From: Ampelomyces quisqualis | Taxonomy: Eukaryota; Ascomycota; Dothideomycetes; Pleosporales; Phaeosphaeriaceae | Assembly (NCBI GenBank): GCA_018398575.1 | Contig: JAGTXZ010000019.1 | Location: forward strand, 1,488,001 to 1,552,000 | DNA: 64,000 nucleotides | Direction: 5' to 3' | Part shown: piece by piece, positions 47,900-60,383 of the stretch | How positions within the stretch are numbered: the first letter of the stretch is position 1 | Layout of the letters: each line of letters starts with the position of its first letter | The notes under the pieces: model-generated | The model's input: the letters and a program-made list of their open reading frames with translations, nothing else | The model's database searches: none | What the model was told of the DNA's origin: nothing | Translations under genes and position numbers: made by a program

Positions 47900-50800
47900 G
47901 AAGCTATATTAGCGCTACGCTACAGGGCATTTAAGCCTAAACTTTTGAATATACTAAAGCTTTAGAAGAAGCAGTAGCATTATTGCTAGCATTAACAGAT
48001 ACATTAACGTTAACCTCTATCTTATCTCTATTATTAATATTATTCTAAGCAACAGTATCTATAGACTTACTAGCCTTATCTTTAGACCTAGATTTAGAAT
48101 CTAGTTTAACAGCCTAACTGGGATTAAAATTAGAGTTACTATTATTAGAAAGCTCTAGCAGCTCTTTAGTTACGTAAGACCCTCTACTACAATAGCTCTT
48201 ATTATTAGCTATATTGCGCAGCAGCCTACCCTAAACAAACAAACTCTAATTAAACCTTATAGTAGCCTAGCAGGTTAAAACAAGAAACTAAGAGCAAGAC
48301 GTATATTCTTTAACACTCTATACAGCAGAAATAGGCAGCGTTAGCAAGATGTTATAAGCGTCTAGGCTATTTTAATTAATAGATTGCTTTAAATTACCTA
48401 AGATACTACAATGTTAGCACAATTCTAAATAAGGTTCTAGGAAAAAGAGTTTCTAAACAGAACTTAGCAACTTACCTATATAAGAATAAGCCCAAAAGCC
48501 TATATTATAAAAGTAGTTAGTGCAAGTACTATAGAGCAGTTGCTTACTATTATAGACAACACTATAACACTTACTAAAAGCATATTTGCAATTGCCTTTT
48601 GCGCAATAGCTATAAGGCTAAACGTTATACTAGCTTAGGTCTAAATATATATAGGCAGACTAACTGTAATATAGAATAAGTGTAGCTAGGTTGTCCTTAA
48701 GAAAGTTACAGCCTATACCTAAGCAAAAGTACTCTTTAACTAGGATTCTATTAGTCTTTATATTAAAGGAGTCAAACTAAATAGCTAGTATACATCTACT
48801 TTCTTCTATAAGCTTAGAAGACAGGGCGCAGTTAACAAGCAGCAGGAGAAGGCTTTTTCTATTAGTTTTAACCTTAAAAAGTATGTGCTAGAGCTAAGTA
48901 ATAACCTTAATAGTTATTTAGCTAGATAATATTGCTATAACTATAAATAAATTAGCCTAAAACAGCTAACAAGTTATTTAAATACTGCTTACGCTAGTTA
49001 AAGATAGTATTATAAGAAGAAGTAACCTTCTTATAGATATACAGCTTAGAAGTCTTATTACTATAATAACTAAGGAAGATTAGCTTTGCAGGAGATATCT
49101 AAGTAATAGACTAAGGGGTAGGCAAAGAGGCTGTTAGAGTTAGCGTGTAATACTAAGCAATCTAAGCTTAAAGCTTGCTATTACCTATGCCCTAAGGCTT
49201 AGCTAGCTTACTATAAGTCTAGGGAGTTGTTAGAACTTTAATAGACAACTTAGGAAAGCCTAGATTATTGTTAGAAAAGCCTAAGTTGCTGTTAAGGAAG
49301 CCTAGGCTATTATTAGAGAAACTAGGCAAATCCCTTAGAGATTAACTATGCTGCATTATAGAACTTATTGCTAGACTCTAAAGCAACAGTAATAGGCAAG
49401 TATAGTAGACGCAGAATAGAACTGCGCAGGTAAGTATTTTAAAGCAACGCGTATTTAAGCTGCTAAAGAAGCTTATTAATTGTAGCTAGGGCAGTAGAGT
49501 TAGGCAGGAGTAGTAGAGGAGTTGTTAGGAGAGTTTAGAGAGCTAGCAAAATTCTCTTAGCAACCTTAGGCTTAGTAGATAGCTCTCTAAATAGTAGTGG
49601 CTTAGGTAACAGCCTATATACTATAGCTAAAGCCTTAGCAGCCTTGCTAGACAGAGGGGGAGTAAGAGAGTGCTATACTCTGCTCTTAGGACTAGGCTAT
49701 TACTTACAAGAAGATTAAGGAGTAGGCAGAGGTAGCGTTAGGCGCAGCAAGAAGTAAATAAGCAGGCAATATTAAGCAGCAGCGTAGAAATCTATACTAA
49801 GTAAGGTAATTAACAGGCTTAGAATAAGAGTAAAGGAGTCTAGAAGTAAAGGTAAAGTAAAGTATTTAATAAAAGCTTAGGTAACGCGCAGTTAAAACAA
49901 GGCGCCTAACAACGCGCTAGTTAGGTAAGAGAAAAACAACAAACAGCAGTAACAGAGCGTTAGTTAATTAGAAAATTAAAAAAGAAAGAGAGCCTCTTTT
50001 TTTATAAGAGAGGAAGAAAGTAGTGCTTTTTAGCACAGCTATAAACTCTAAAGATGCGTTAAAAGAGGAGAGTTAATTTTACAAAAAGCTACTACAAAAA
50101 CAAGATCTATAATAGAAAACTCTAATTATTAGAGAAGTTATTTAGACTACTTAAGCTATTACTTAAGGCATCTACATTAATATCCTTAACTAATAGATTG
50201 CTATTGCTAGCTTTTAGGCTAGTATTATTAACGCTACGCTTTGCACTAGTTAAAGGCCTACTAACATTAAGCTAAGCTAAAGCCTTATTAGCAATAGCAT
50301 TAATAGTATTATTAGCATCTTCTTTAACATCCTTATTAACTACAGCTAACTTAGGATCTAACTAAGCCTTTTTGCAAGGCAACTTCTTAACTCTACAGCC
50401 CTTTATAGATAGACTAGAAATGCAACGCTTACTAGGAGATAGAGTGCCTAAGAGCTCTTTAGAGTTATAGCTAGCTTTAGAAGAGTTTTTAGAGACTTTG
50501 CTAGCATTAAAGTCTAGGCTTTAACAAGCCTTCCTAGCTAACAACTTTGCAAAATCTAGTAGACTAGACTTACTTAGAGCCCTAAAGCTACTAAGCTTCT
50601 TTACTAGGGTTAGCAAACTGCAATTGCGCAAATTCTTAGAAGGCAAGTTGTTAAGAATAAGAGGGCTAGGAGTAATATAGAAGGGCTTAACAGCTCTAGT
50701 GCTCTTAACGCTACGCAGAATAACTAGAGCGCCTACAAATAATTAGTAAATAACTCTAGAAAAATAATAAAAAAAAATAACTAAAAAGGCGTTAGCTACT

Positions 50801-52281
50801 TACAATTTATTAAACACTACTCTTTAGCAGAAGAGAACAAGCAGTTACTACAAGTACTATTATTTAGTAGCTTACTCTAGAACCTAAATTGCATATACAA
50901 GCTAGTAGACTTAAACGTCTAACTAGCTCTTGCGCAGCAACTGCATAAGTGCTTAGACTTACTCTTAATAGAAGCTATATTAATAGCGCAGTTAGTATAG
51001 CTTAGAATTAAGCTCTTAATGCAAGCGTTATAGATCTTATACTTTTTAGCTCTAGATTTATCCTTAAGGCTAAAGTAATTGCCTAGAGTAGAAAGCAACT
51101 TATTAATATGTAGAGGCCTATTAGTCTTAACAACTAAGCTTGCTTACTTAGCTCCTAAATAAGAGCTAATAGCAAGTAGTAATAGATAAGGCCTAAATGT
51201 TTTTCCTGCAGACTTAAGGGCAACAAAAACTAACTAGAGCTTAGTAATAAGAGGGCAGCTTAGCTTTCTATCTTTGTTTAGTTTAACTAGAGCAAATGTT
51301 AACACGCGTTTAGCTTAACTTATTAATAAACTAGCACTTACTCTAGTTAATTATATTACTGTAGCTAGAACAGTTAACTAGGTACCTATAAAATAGAAAG
51401 CGAGTATTTCTATTAGGCCTAGGAACAAGCTTATTCTTTATTATAGCTTAAAGATAAAGGCAAGGTACAACTAAGAGGCTAAGAAAGTGTTAGGCATATA
51501 TATTAGGAAAATTCTAATTAACTAAAGGTAAAGCGTTAACTAAGCAACTATTAGTAACAGCTAAGCTAGGAACTTAGAGACCTGAAGTAAGAATGCGCTA
51601 GATTATAGAAAGAGGCAGCTAAGTAGGTAAGGAAGTAGAGTGTACGCTAGAGCAAAGTAGTATAGCTGCGTACAAATAAGTTACCTTAAAAGCAAATAGA
51701 GGTAGTAAGGTAGGAGAGTAACAAGCAGATAATGCAAACTAAGCTAGAGCTAGTTAGAACGCCTGTTAATAAGGTAGAGAAGTTAAGTAGCTAATTGTAG
51801 TATAGCAGCAGTAAAGTTGCACGTTAAGTAGGTTAAGAGAAAGAGAGGCGTAGAGTAAGCAGCTAGTAATAAGAGCAACAGGAAACTAAATAACAAAGCA
51901 AGTAGCTAAAAGAGAGTAGAGCTAAAAGGTAAAGTAAAGTTAGCTAACGTAAGACTTATTGTAATAGAAGCAGTCTAAAGTGTTTACAGTTGTAACGCAA
52001 GTCTGCCTAGGCAACGCCTTTATAATACTAGGTAAAGTTAGGATAATATAGGCTAATAGTGCTTTAGCGTTTAGGTAAGAGAGTTAGATAGTAACGTAAA
52101 GAGATAGGAAAAGATTGTAAATAGGCACTACTGCTTTACTAAAGGCCTGTTAGTTACTACTTTAGCGTTACAAAACGTTTAGAGTTGTTTTTCCTTAGGA
52201 GTTAGTCTTTTTATTTAAGTATTTTAGTTTTGCGTTTAGTATAAAAGAGAAGAGGCCTCTTTCTATAGATTAGGGGAGAGA
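47900..52281 (-). pseudogene. Element C 3' region, 4.3 kb, probable antisense coding, unknown
   Basis: No retroviral domain is visible after the integrase. The plus strand reads as long Leu-rich runs (for example LLEKLFRLLKLLLKAS near 50140-50185). The minus strand reads Ser/Lys/Asp/Asn-rich (VKLDSKSRSKDKASKSID near 48110-48060; SNSNLLVKDINVDALSNSL near 50215-50165), a pattern suggesting minus-strand genes. Around 48470-48660 a plus-strand stretch is rich in Tyr/Cys/Lys. A short direct repeat (GAAAGCCTAG-like units, 49250-49330) is present. It may be extra antisense ORFs or captured sequence. Confidence 0.4.
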
Positions 52282-52462
52282 TATAGCAAAGTAATATAGG
52301 AAGTAAGTCTAAAGGACGCTTAGGGCACAGCTAAGAGCATAGATAAGATATAATAGCTAAAGAGCTATTAGAGAACAACAACTAACACACACACCTAATA
52401 ATAATATATTTAATTCTACATTAAATCCAATAGGCCTTAGAGGTAAATAACGCTCTACTATA
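52282..52462 (+). repeat. 3' LTR of element C (181 bp)
   Basis: It starts TATAGCAAAG and ends CTACTATA, RIP-altered forms of the 5' LTR ends. It is followed by the duplication TTAT, then by gag/pol sequence of element B. Confidence 0.92.
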
Positions 52463-55400
52463 TTATTTGTTTTGCAGTCTCTATATCCTTAGACCTACGC
52501 TTCTTTATAACTAAGGTATTAGTTTACGCCTTAATACTCTTTTTAATACTAGCGCCTATAGTTTTCTATTTTTAAATTCTTAAATTACTTTATCTATTTC
52601 TTAAGCCTTATAGCAACCAATATAGAAGCTTTCCTTCTAGGTTTAGGTACGCAGCTTTAAGGATTAGATTACTTCTTTTGTTACATAATATATTTAACTA
52701 TACTTAAATATTAACAGCTAAAAGATTTTAAACTGCCTATTCCTTATCCTTAATCTTAGCTCTTAGAATTGTATACTTAGCCTCTAATAGTTAAGACAAT
52801 TTAACATTTAATTAGACACAAATAGGTTACAGTTTATTTAGCTATTTAAGTACCTCTATTTCTATAATTCTTTACCTCCTATACTTATATTCTATATTAA
52901 GCTAGAGTGCTAGCTACATCTACCTTAATGTACAACAACGCAACGCCCTATAAGAGAAAGAAGACTATTATATCTAAAACAGTTCTTCTTATTCTTCTTC
53001 TTCTTTTTATTGTATTAAGAGATACTTAAAGCTTCTCTCTGCACAAAAAATCTTAGAGATTTCTTATACCCTAACTAAGCATCTCTGCTTAGAGTCTAAA
53101 TCTTCTCTAACTACTTGTATAGCTCTTATTTCTGCTAATACGTTCTATTTTATAATAAAGACGCTCTAGAACAAGTTCTCTATAATAAGCCTCTATAAGA
53201 TTAATAGGATTCTTGCCTCTAATAACAACGCAGCCAATTAATATTAGTTAGATAAGTGTTTACCTGCCTGCTACTCCAAGTATTAGAACGTATTTAGTAA
53301 GTTAGTAGCTAATTAATTACCTCTTTATTGTCTATATAATTACAAGATTATCCTTAAAGAACTGTTACCTAATGCGTTTAGTCTCCTATATAAGTAAAAT
53401 TAGAAAGAGCTTAAAGCTACTAAGGTCTACGTCTAAAAGCACCTTTAGAAGGGTTTAATTAAGGCTAGCTAAAGTCTCTTTACATTACCTATCCTTTGTA
53501 TACGCAAACCTAATTGAGATATACGTATCTATATAGACTACTAAAAGATTAACGCCCTTACGCATAAGAACGTCTACCTAATTTCTTATATTAATAAGCT
53601 GCTATTACGCCCCTCTAAAGCTAAGATCTTTACAAAGTTTAATATTAGAGCTACCTTTCACAAAATTTGTATAGATTCTAACTCTAAAGAGTATACTACC
53701 TTTTAGACCTACTATAGTATCTATAAGTATAAGGTTCTTTCTTTTAGTTTATATAATAGGCTAGCTACGTATTAGCGCTATATAAATAATATACTAATTA
53801 ATTACCTTAATAAATTCTATATTACTTACCTTAATAACATCCTAATTTGCTCTAAGGATATAAACTTACATTAGGAATACGTCTAAAAGATCTTAGAGTA
53901 TCTACGCCCTGCAGTGCTATAAGTAGATATACAAAAGAGTAAATTTTATGTAACTTACATAAAGTATCTAAGTTACGTTTTAACAAATAATAGTACTAAA
54001 GTTAACTCTAATAAAGTAGAAGCCTTCTAAAACTAGTCTAAACCTACTATAGCTACTAGCGTTAAGTTATTTCTTAGGTTTACTAGGTTCTATTAACAAT
54101 TTATTAAAGATTTCTCTTGTGTAGCTAAGCTAATTATAAAGCTTTAGAGTCCCGCTACGCCTTTTAAATAGACTACTAGCTGCTAATATGCTTTTGATTA
54201 TATTAAAGACTTGCTTCTAGCTATTTCTATACTATCTTATTTCTTTCCTAAGTATAATACAAAATTAGAAACTAACGCGTTAGATAGAGTAGTAGCAGGA
54301 GTACTTTTTTAGAAGTACCCTAATAACAAGTAGTACCCTATAGCTTTCTATAGTTACGCTCTATCTAGAGCTAAGCTTAATTAGGGAATATATAATAAAG
54401 AACTGTTTACTATCTTAAAAGCGTTTAAGAAGTAGAGAGCTAAACTTACCTTTATACAGAGCTAAATCCAGGTATATTTAGATTATTACTCTTTAAAATA
54501 CTTTATAACTATAAAGGTTCTTTATATACGTTAAGCTTAATAGGCAGAGATTATTACCTTTTTTAATTTCTGCATTAAGTATATGCCTAGTTAGTTAAAC
54601 AAGAGAGCTAATAGCCTTAGCTAAAGAGAACAAGACGTTAGTAAGGTTAAGGCTACCTAACAAAACAACAGATTCTAAGTACTTTTGGGACTTAAACAAC
54701 TAAATTACTAGGTTAACTCTAAACTAGCCTAGAACTACGTCTATACCTATCTAGAGGTTGCTATTTTAGTTATTTCAGCCTAATCTATTAGTGCCCTACT
54801 AAACCTTAAGTCTTTAGAACTAATTAAAGCCCTGCTAGTAGAGAATTGTTACCTCTTTAAGGAAGAACGCCTTAGGCTGCTATAGCTATACTACGTCTAA
54901 GAAGAACTACTACTATATTACTTACGCCTTTATATACCTAAAGATTCTCTCTTATATACCTAACTAATTAAAGAGGCTTATATATAATTAGGTATTAACT
55001 GCTTATCTAAGCGCTATAAAAACGTATTAGCTTCTAGCCTAGCAATACTATTAGCAAGGCATAGAAGCTATATGTAAACGCTATGTATAAAACTATGTTT
55101 CCTATTAAAGATTCTATCTAAGACAGCTCTAATCCTAAGGTTTTCTCTATCTGTTACTAATTCCTAATAGGCCTATATAGTATCTGTGTATAGATTTTAA
55201 GATATTTCTAAAAGACTGTTATAGCTATAATTAAGTTTTAGTTATTATTAATTGCCTATTAAAGCAAGCTAATTCTATTCCTTACTATAAAACAATTAAC
55301 GCTTTCTAGATAGCTTACTTGTTTATCTAATAGGTATAGTAATTTGGCTACACGCCTAAAAGCATAGTGTCTAATTGTAGCCCTTAGTTTATGTCCTAAT

Positions 55401-56340
55401 TCTAGTCTGAATTCTGCTAGATCTTAGGCGTGCAAATCGAGCTTTCTACTGCCTACTACAAACAGTCTAATAGACAAACTAAGATTAGAATCAAGTATAT
55501 TAATAAACAATTAAGGCCTTTTGTATCTTATTACTAGGATAAGTAGAGTAACCTTTCGCTAATAATTAATTAAGCCTAGGTAACGCTACTACACTCTGCA
55601 ATTAGTATAGCACCTTCCTAGCTCCTGTTTAGATCTAACCTATAATAGAGCTAGAATTATTTATTATCTACTTTAAACTAGAAGGATATAAACGTTAAGA
55701 ATGCTTTAAGCTCAGCTACTTATATATATAAAGCCTAGTGTATAGCTAAAGATAATATAAAGAAGGCGTAGTAGTAGATAGCTACTAAAGTAAATAAATA
55801 TTAATAACTTATTTATTAGTTAGTAGGTAACAAGGTTTACCTTTTAACCTAAAACCTATCTATTACCTACCTAAGTTGCAAACTTGCTAAATTATAGAAG
55901 AGCCTCTTTAAAGTTTTAGAATAAGTTAGTTATTTATTCTAACTAAAGCTGCCTAAGAGCTCTAAAATCTATAACGTATTTACTCTAGACATACTCTACA
56001 AGAACCCTAACAATTCCTTGCCTAGCTAGCTAAGCCTAAACCTATCTAGCATCCTAATTTAAGGCGTTAAAAAATAAGAAGTAGAAGAGATTCTAGCTAG
56101 TAAGTTGTACTGCTCTATCCTTAAGTATTACGTAAAACAGGTAGGCTAGAACTTTAACCCTACCTAGTATAATATATTAAACTTTATAGAAGCTCTATAT
56201 ATATTGCAAGCGTTCTATAAACGCTATCTAAAACAGCTAGGACCTGTCTAAGTAATAGCTAAGTAGATTATAGCATAGGCAAAAGAAGTTAAAGATCTTA
56301 TAGCATTTTAAGACAATTATATTAGAGAAATCAAACTTAA
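52463..56340 (+). pseudogene. Element B pol: protease to RT, RNase H, integrase, chromodomain
   Basis: RT blocks: IYIDY and INALTHKNVYLISYI near 53530-53590, FTKFNIRATFHKICID near 53630-53680 and TYLNNILICSKDINLH near 53824-53870. RNase H: GIYNKELFTILKAFKK near 54385-54430. Integrase: HHCC-like and core sequence about 54950-55500, poorly readable. At 56070-56240, EVEEILASKLYC, LKYYVKQVGQNFNP and YKRYLKQLGP match the chromodomain fused to the integrase end in chromoviruses, which targets insertion to modified histones. Both aspartates of YLDD are Asn (53833-53838). Confidence 0.85.
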
Positions 56341-56359
56341 TATTGCAAATACTATACTA

Positions 56360-57260
56360 GTGGGTAATAACTATTAATAATAAGAGTCTTAATCTTCTAT
56401 TAGATCTAATAGCAGACTATTATTACTACCAGTAGAACGCTCTTAACTATCTAATTCTTTAGGTGCAGATACGAACGTACTACCTAGTTGTCTTCTGTTA
56501 TAGCTCTACCTGCTACAAGTACTACCTAACTTCTTCTCTACTTAATCTGCTCTTAATACTACTAAAATATCTACTAGCTAGGTAACGATACTAGTTAGCC
56601 TAGCTATACTCTACCTAAGCGCCCTAACCTCCTTAGCTATCTCTCTAACCTCTCTAGCTAGCTCCTTTCTCTAGTAATAAGTACTAATAAGTAGGTTAGC
56701 AGTATTTATATTAGCTACTTATATAGTGCTTACTTATATAGTAGTAGCTAACTAAAATACTGCTACTTAGATATTAGCCTCTTACTCTAATACTACCTTA
56801 TTAGACTTGTCTATACCTAAGGTAGCAAACCTGTAGTAAAGGGCCTTAGAAAGGCTATTATACTCTTAGCCTATATATTAGAAAACTAGGTAACACTTCT
56901 TATTTAAGAGCGTATAGTATGCATACTTCTTAGACACATCTTAATAGAATCTAAACTTAATATTAAAACAACTGTAAGTAAAAGCTCTTGCAGCCTATAA
57001 GTAAATAACCTAATAGGCTAGAAGATAAGTCTTAGAAGAGACAGAAATAGGCGTTGTGTGTATCTACTATACAGTTAGCTAGTAATTAGATTAGGAGGAG
57101 GCTTAGATAGCTTAGAGTATACAAACGTAGAGGAGAGAGTATTAAGAAGAAGTATACTTAAGGGCTAGCCTTGTATATATACTTAAGAAACTTAAGTTAA
57201 AGTTAGGATAACAAACGCGCTACTACACTAAGTAAAATAATAACAAATAGCTATAACGCG
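56360..57260 (-). pseudogene. Antisense ORF in the 3' region of element B
   Basis: Between the chromodomain and the 3' LTR the minus strand reads as a protein with few stops. It has YLVF, EYNSLSKALYYRFATLGIDK near 56870-56810, then a heptad-like segment RKELAREVREIAKEVRALR near 56670-56610, followed by SIARLTSIVT and VDILVVLRAD near 56590-56540. The plus strand gives Leu/Ser-rich shadow. Its convergent orientation to gag-pol is unusual. It could encode a coiled-coil protein. The family was not recognised. Confidence 0.55.
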
Positions 57261-57377
57261 TTGTTAGAAATTCTAGGTTAAGGTAAATAAGACTTTAAAA
57301 GAATTTTAGAAGGTATCTAAAAGTATACTAATACAGACCTAATTAATAGAGACTATTAATTTTAAGAAGAAAAGTAA

Positions 57378-57678
57378 TATAACAAACACATATAAATATA
57401 TATTATATCTAATACCTTATAAAGGGCTTAGTAACAGATTATGTAAGAAGTTAGTAGAATAGCACTAAACGCCTTTTAATAACACTCTAACTTAGTTGCT
57501 ACGCCTACTATAAGTATAAGCCTATTACATTAGATAAAGAAAAAGTTTCTCTTGTCCTTCTGTACAAGACCTATAGGTGTATAGCTAATCTAGAATCTCT
57601 AATATAACACGCACTCCTATATACCTCTAATACGTATTTAATTCAATTCTAATAGCTGTACCTACCTGCGTTGTTACA
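57378..57678 (+). repeat. 3' LTR of element B (301 bp)
   Basis: It starts TATAACAAACACATA and ends TTGTTACA, followed by the duplication ACTTC at 57679-57683, after which element D gag resumes. Confidence 0.92.
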
Positions 57679-57683
57679 ACTTC

Positions 57684-59394
57684 TGCCTACTACTAAAACT
57701 CTTCTAAACTCTTCTATACTCTACTATTTAGCTTCTAAGTCTATATCTAAACACTTCTTTTACTACAAAGGTTCCTGTATAACTTAGCAATTAGAGAAGA
57801 CACCTAATATTAATAATCTAAGTAATAGAAGAGATCCTACGTTCTAGTAATAGTAGGCGTCTATTTAGCATTAACTTAAATTAATTTAGATTACTATTAG
57901 ACTAAAAGAGAAAGAATAGCCTTAGTATAAAGTTATACTACTAGACTAGCTAAGGGCTATCTTAAGCCTTAGTATCTATTAGATACTAATTAAGAGTAAT
58001 TCTAGAACGCTAAGCAAATAATTAAGCTACTTAAGTTCTATTTTATTATAGGCAATAAGATAGTAGAAAACTGTGCAGCTTTTAATTAATTACTTATAAG
58101 TAAGAAGGAAACCTTCTCCTTTTTTAAGGCTACATTCCTAAGTTCTGCAGTAAGAGCATAAGTACCCTCTTTAGAGTAGTTTTACTACTTATAGACTAAG
58201 ATTACGCTAGATTTATAAGCCCTAAATTTAGGCTTTTAGCACTAATAGAAGAACTTTCTTAATTAGATAGTAGAGAACCTTACTATATACAATATAAAGT
58301 AAAAGAATACCTCTAATTCTACCTCTAGTATAGTACTATTCGTTATTAAACATTCTGTAGGGTACGCACTCTAACCTACTCTAGAGCTATATTAGAACTC
58401 TACTTATAGCGCTTCTATAAATCCTATACTAGCATATTAATTAGTAATAGTACGCCTTCTACGAAAGACTTCTAAACTTAACTAATATAAGTTCTCTAGT
58501 AACTATTCCAATTGCATTTACCTAGAATACTATACTAATAACTGCACAAAGGCGTATATACAGTAGACTAAAGTTAGAGAGAATAATAAGTATAAAGATA
58601 CTTAAGAGTAACCTAGCAAAGAGGTATATTAGATAGGAAACAGAAGCGCCTAGAAGGAAACTCCTTTCTAGGCCTAAGCTGTTATAATATATCTAACCTT
58701 AACCTTTCTAATTTGTTTTACAGTCTCTATTTCCTAATATCTACACTTCTTTATAACTAAGATATTAGCTTACGCCTTAACAATCTTGTTAATACTAGCG
58801 CCTATAGTTTTCTATTTTTGAATTCTTAAATTACTTTATCTGTTTCCTAAGCCTTATAGCAACCTATATAGAAGCTTTTCTTCTAGGTTTAGGTACGCAG
58901 TTTTAAAGATTAGATTACCTTATTAGTTACCTAGTACATTTAACTGCACTTAAATATTAACAGCTAAAAGATTTTAAACTGCCTCTTTCTAATCCTTAAT
59001 CTTAGCTCTTAGAATTGTATACTTAGCCTCTAATAGCTAAGGCAATTTAAGATCTAACTAGATATAGATAGGTTATAGTTTATTTAGCTACTAATATACC
59101 CTTATTTCTGTAATCTGTTACCTTCTATACTTACTATTCTATATTACGCTATAGTGCTAGACACTATACACCTTAATGTATAACAACGCAACGCCCTATA
59201 GAAGAGAGAGGACTATTGTATACAAAACAGCTCTTCTACTATTTATTGTATCAAGAGATGTCTAAGACTTCTCTTAGCTAGGAAGACTTCTAAGGTCTCT
59301 TGCACCCTACCTGCCTAGATTAAGTCTAAAGCCTCTTAGACTGCTTGCATAGCTCTTATCTTAGCTAACGCGTTCTACTTTACTATAAAAAAGT
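57684..59394 (+). pseudogene. Element D gag (rest) and start of pol
   Basis: This continues 37619-38060 after removal of B and matches 38920-39945 plus 52463-53170 of B. A knuckle-like stretch NCIYLEYYTNNC lies near 58511-58546. The unbroken sequence CTTTCTAATTTGTTTTACAG near 58710 is the empty site for element C. Homology to B stops near 59390, where a small transposon fragment begins. Confidence 0.8.
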
Positions 59395-59990
59395 TACAGA
59401 ACAGCTGCTCTAGTTGTTAAGATGCATAGCAGTAAAGTTTGTAGCTTTTTAATATTCTTTACTAAGGCTTGTTTTCGCTAAAGCTCTAGTACTTTAACTA
59501 GATAATATATTATATTTTTTGATTAAAAAATAGTAGCTAAATCGCGAATTCTACCTTAGAACGTTTAAATATATATTTATTATATAGTCGGCGCCTAGAT
59601 CTACTGTATTAAACGTACTTGAAGTTTTTTTTGTAAAAAAGTTTATAACTTCAACGCGCTATATCTCAATAACTATGCTTGCTATTAAAATTCTAAATAG
59701 TGCATTTTAGAGACGAAATTCTGCCCTGTATTTTGTATTTTTTAGTATACTTACAGAATCAGCCTAATTACCATAATACAGTCATGTAAGCAAAAGTAGC
59801 TAGTGTAGCTACTTTGTTAGATCTAGCGACTTTGTTAGAACTAGCAACTAGCTATCTAGTCGCTAGCAGAACAACAGCGAAAAACAGAGACTAGGGCTAT
59901 ATTAGCAAATTGTCGGGTTAGCTGTATCGCCGCGGCCTAATAGCCGGTAGCAGCAGGTTAGCTAGCTAGCTACATTTGTAGTTTTCCTAA
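59395..59990 (-). mobile_element. Truncated relative of the 846-bp G derivative, inverted
   Basis: Read on the minus strand it is collinear with about 60596-61180. The terminal AGGAAAAC comes first, then a GC-rich part with CCGCGGCGATA, then the AT-rich inverted-repeat core (AACAAGCCTTAGCAAAG versus 61107-61123). The far end equivalent to 61181-61441 is missing. It replaces about 4.1 kb of element D pol. Triplets such as TCA and CCA survive near 59755-59785, so RIP here is lighter than in D. Confidence 0.65.
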
Positions 59991-60378
59991 TAAAGACTTT
60001 AAAGCTACGTAGTAGATACCTCCAAAAACACTAATTTAGATCTAATTAATAGAGACTATTAATTATAAGAAGAAGAGTAATATAATAAACATATATTATA
60101 TCTTATACCTTAATAAGCGAATTAGCAAAGAAAATAAAAAAAAGAAGTTTTATAGAATAGAGCTAAAAGGCACTCTAATAGCGCTCTAATTTAGTTACTA
60201 TAACAAGTAGAAATATAAGCCTATAATGTTAGATAGAGGACAAGTTTCTCTTGTTTGTTTGTACAAGACCTTTAGGTATACAGCTAATCTAGAGTCTCTT
60301 AATTTAACACGCACTCCTATATACCTCTAATACGTATCTAATTTAATTCTAATAGCTGTACTAACCTGTGTTGTTACA
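59991..60378 (+). repeat. 3' end and 3' LTR of element D (LTR 60081-60378, 298 bp)
   Basis: From 59991, AAAGACTTTAAAG to the purine tract AAGAAGAAGAG is the 3' leader seen in B at 57285-57377. The LTR starts TATAATAAAC and lacks about 10 bp present in the B LTRs (also missing in its own 5' LTR at 18352). It ends TTGTTACA at 60378, followed by the duplication ACTAA at 60379-60383. Confidence 0.88.
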
Positions 60379-60383
60379 ACTAA

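Larger units (their letters stand above)
39946..52462 (+). mobile_element. Ty3/gypsy element C, 12.5 kb, nested in B
   Basis: 181-bp LTRs at 39946-40126 (TGTAGTAAAG to CTACTACA) and 52282-52462. TTAT flanks both sides (39942-39945 and 52463-52466). Element D has the matching empty site near 58708-58725 (CTTTCTAATTTGTTTTACAG). A polypurine tract AGGGGAGAGA ends at 52281, directly before the 3' LTR, confirming plus orientation. Gag, protease, RT, RNase H and integrase occupy 41040-47450. The following 4.3 kb carries no retroviral gene I recognise and seems to code on the opposite strand. Confidence 0.92.
38066..57678 (+). mobile_element. Chromovirus-type gypsy element B, interrupted by C
   Basis: LTRs of 301 bp at 38066-38366 and 57378-57678 are flanked by ACTTC at 38061-38065 and 57679-57683. 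After removal of C (39946-52462) and one copy of its 4-bp duplication the element is about 7.1 kb. Order: gag (38450-39945), pol with RT, RNase H and integrase (52463-55900), a chromodomain (about 56060-56250) and a probable antisense ORF (57260-56360). A purine tract AAGAAGAAAAG directly precedes the 3' LTR and fits a PPT. RIP stops occur throughout. Confidence 0.92.
18352..60378 (+). mobile_element. Chromovirus-type gypsy element D, interrupted by G and B
   Basis: LTRs at 18352-18648 and 60081-60378 match each other and the LTRs of element B. The 5-bp duplication ACTAA lies at 18347-18351 and 60379-60383. After the left LTR the leader (AGAGGAACTTTATTCTGC) matches element B, then stops at 18729 where G copy B enters and resumes at 37617. 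Gag is split again by element B at 38065/57684. Pol is mostly deleted: sequence equivalent to about 53180-57280 of B is replaced by a small transposon fragment at 59395-59990. D is thus a dead, internally deleted relative of B. Confidence 0.88.
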
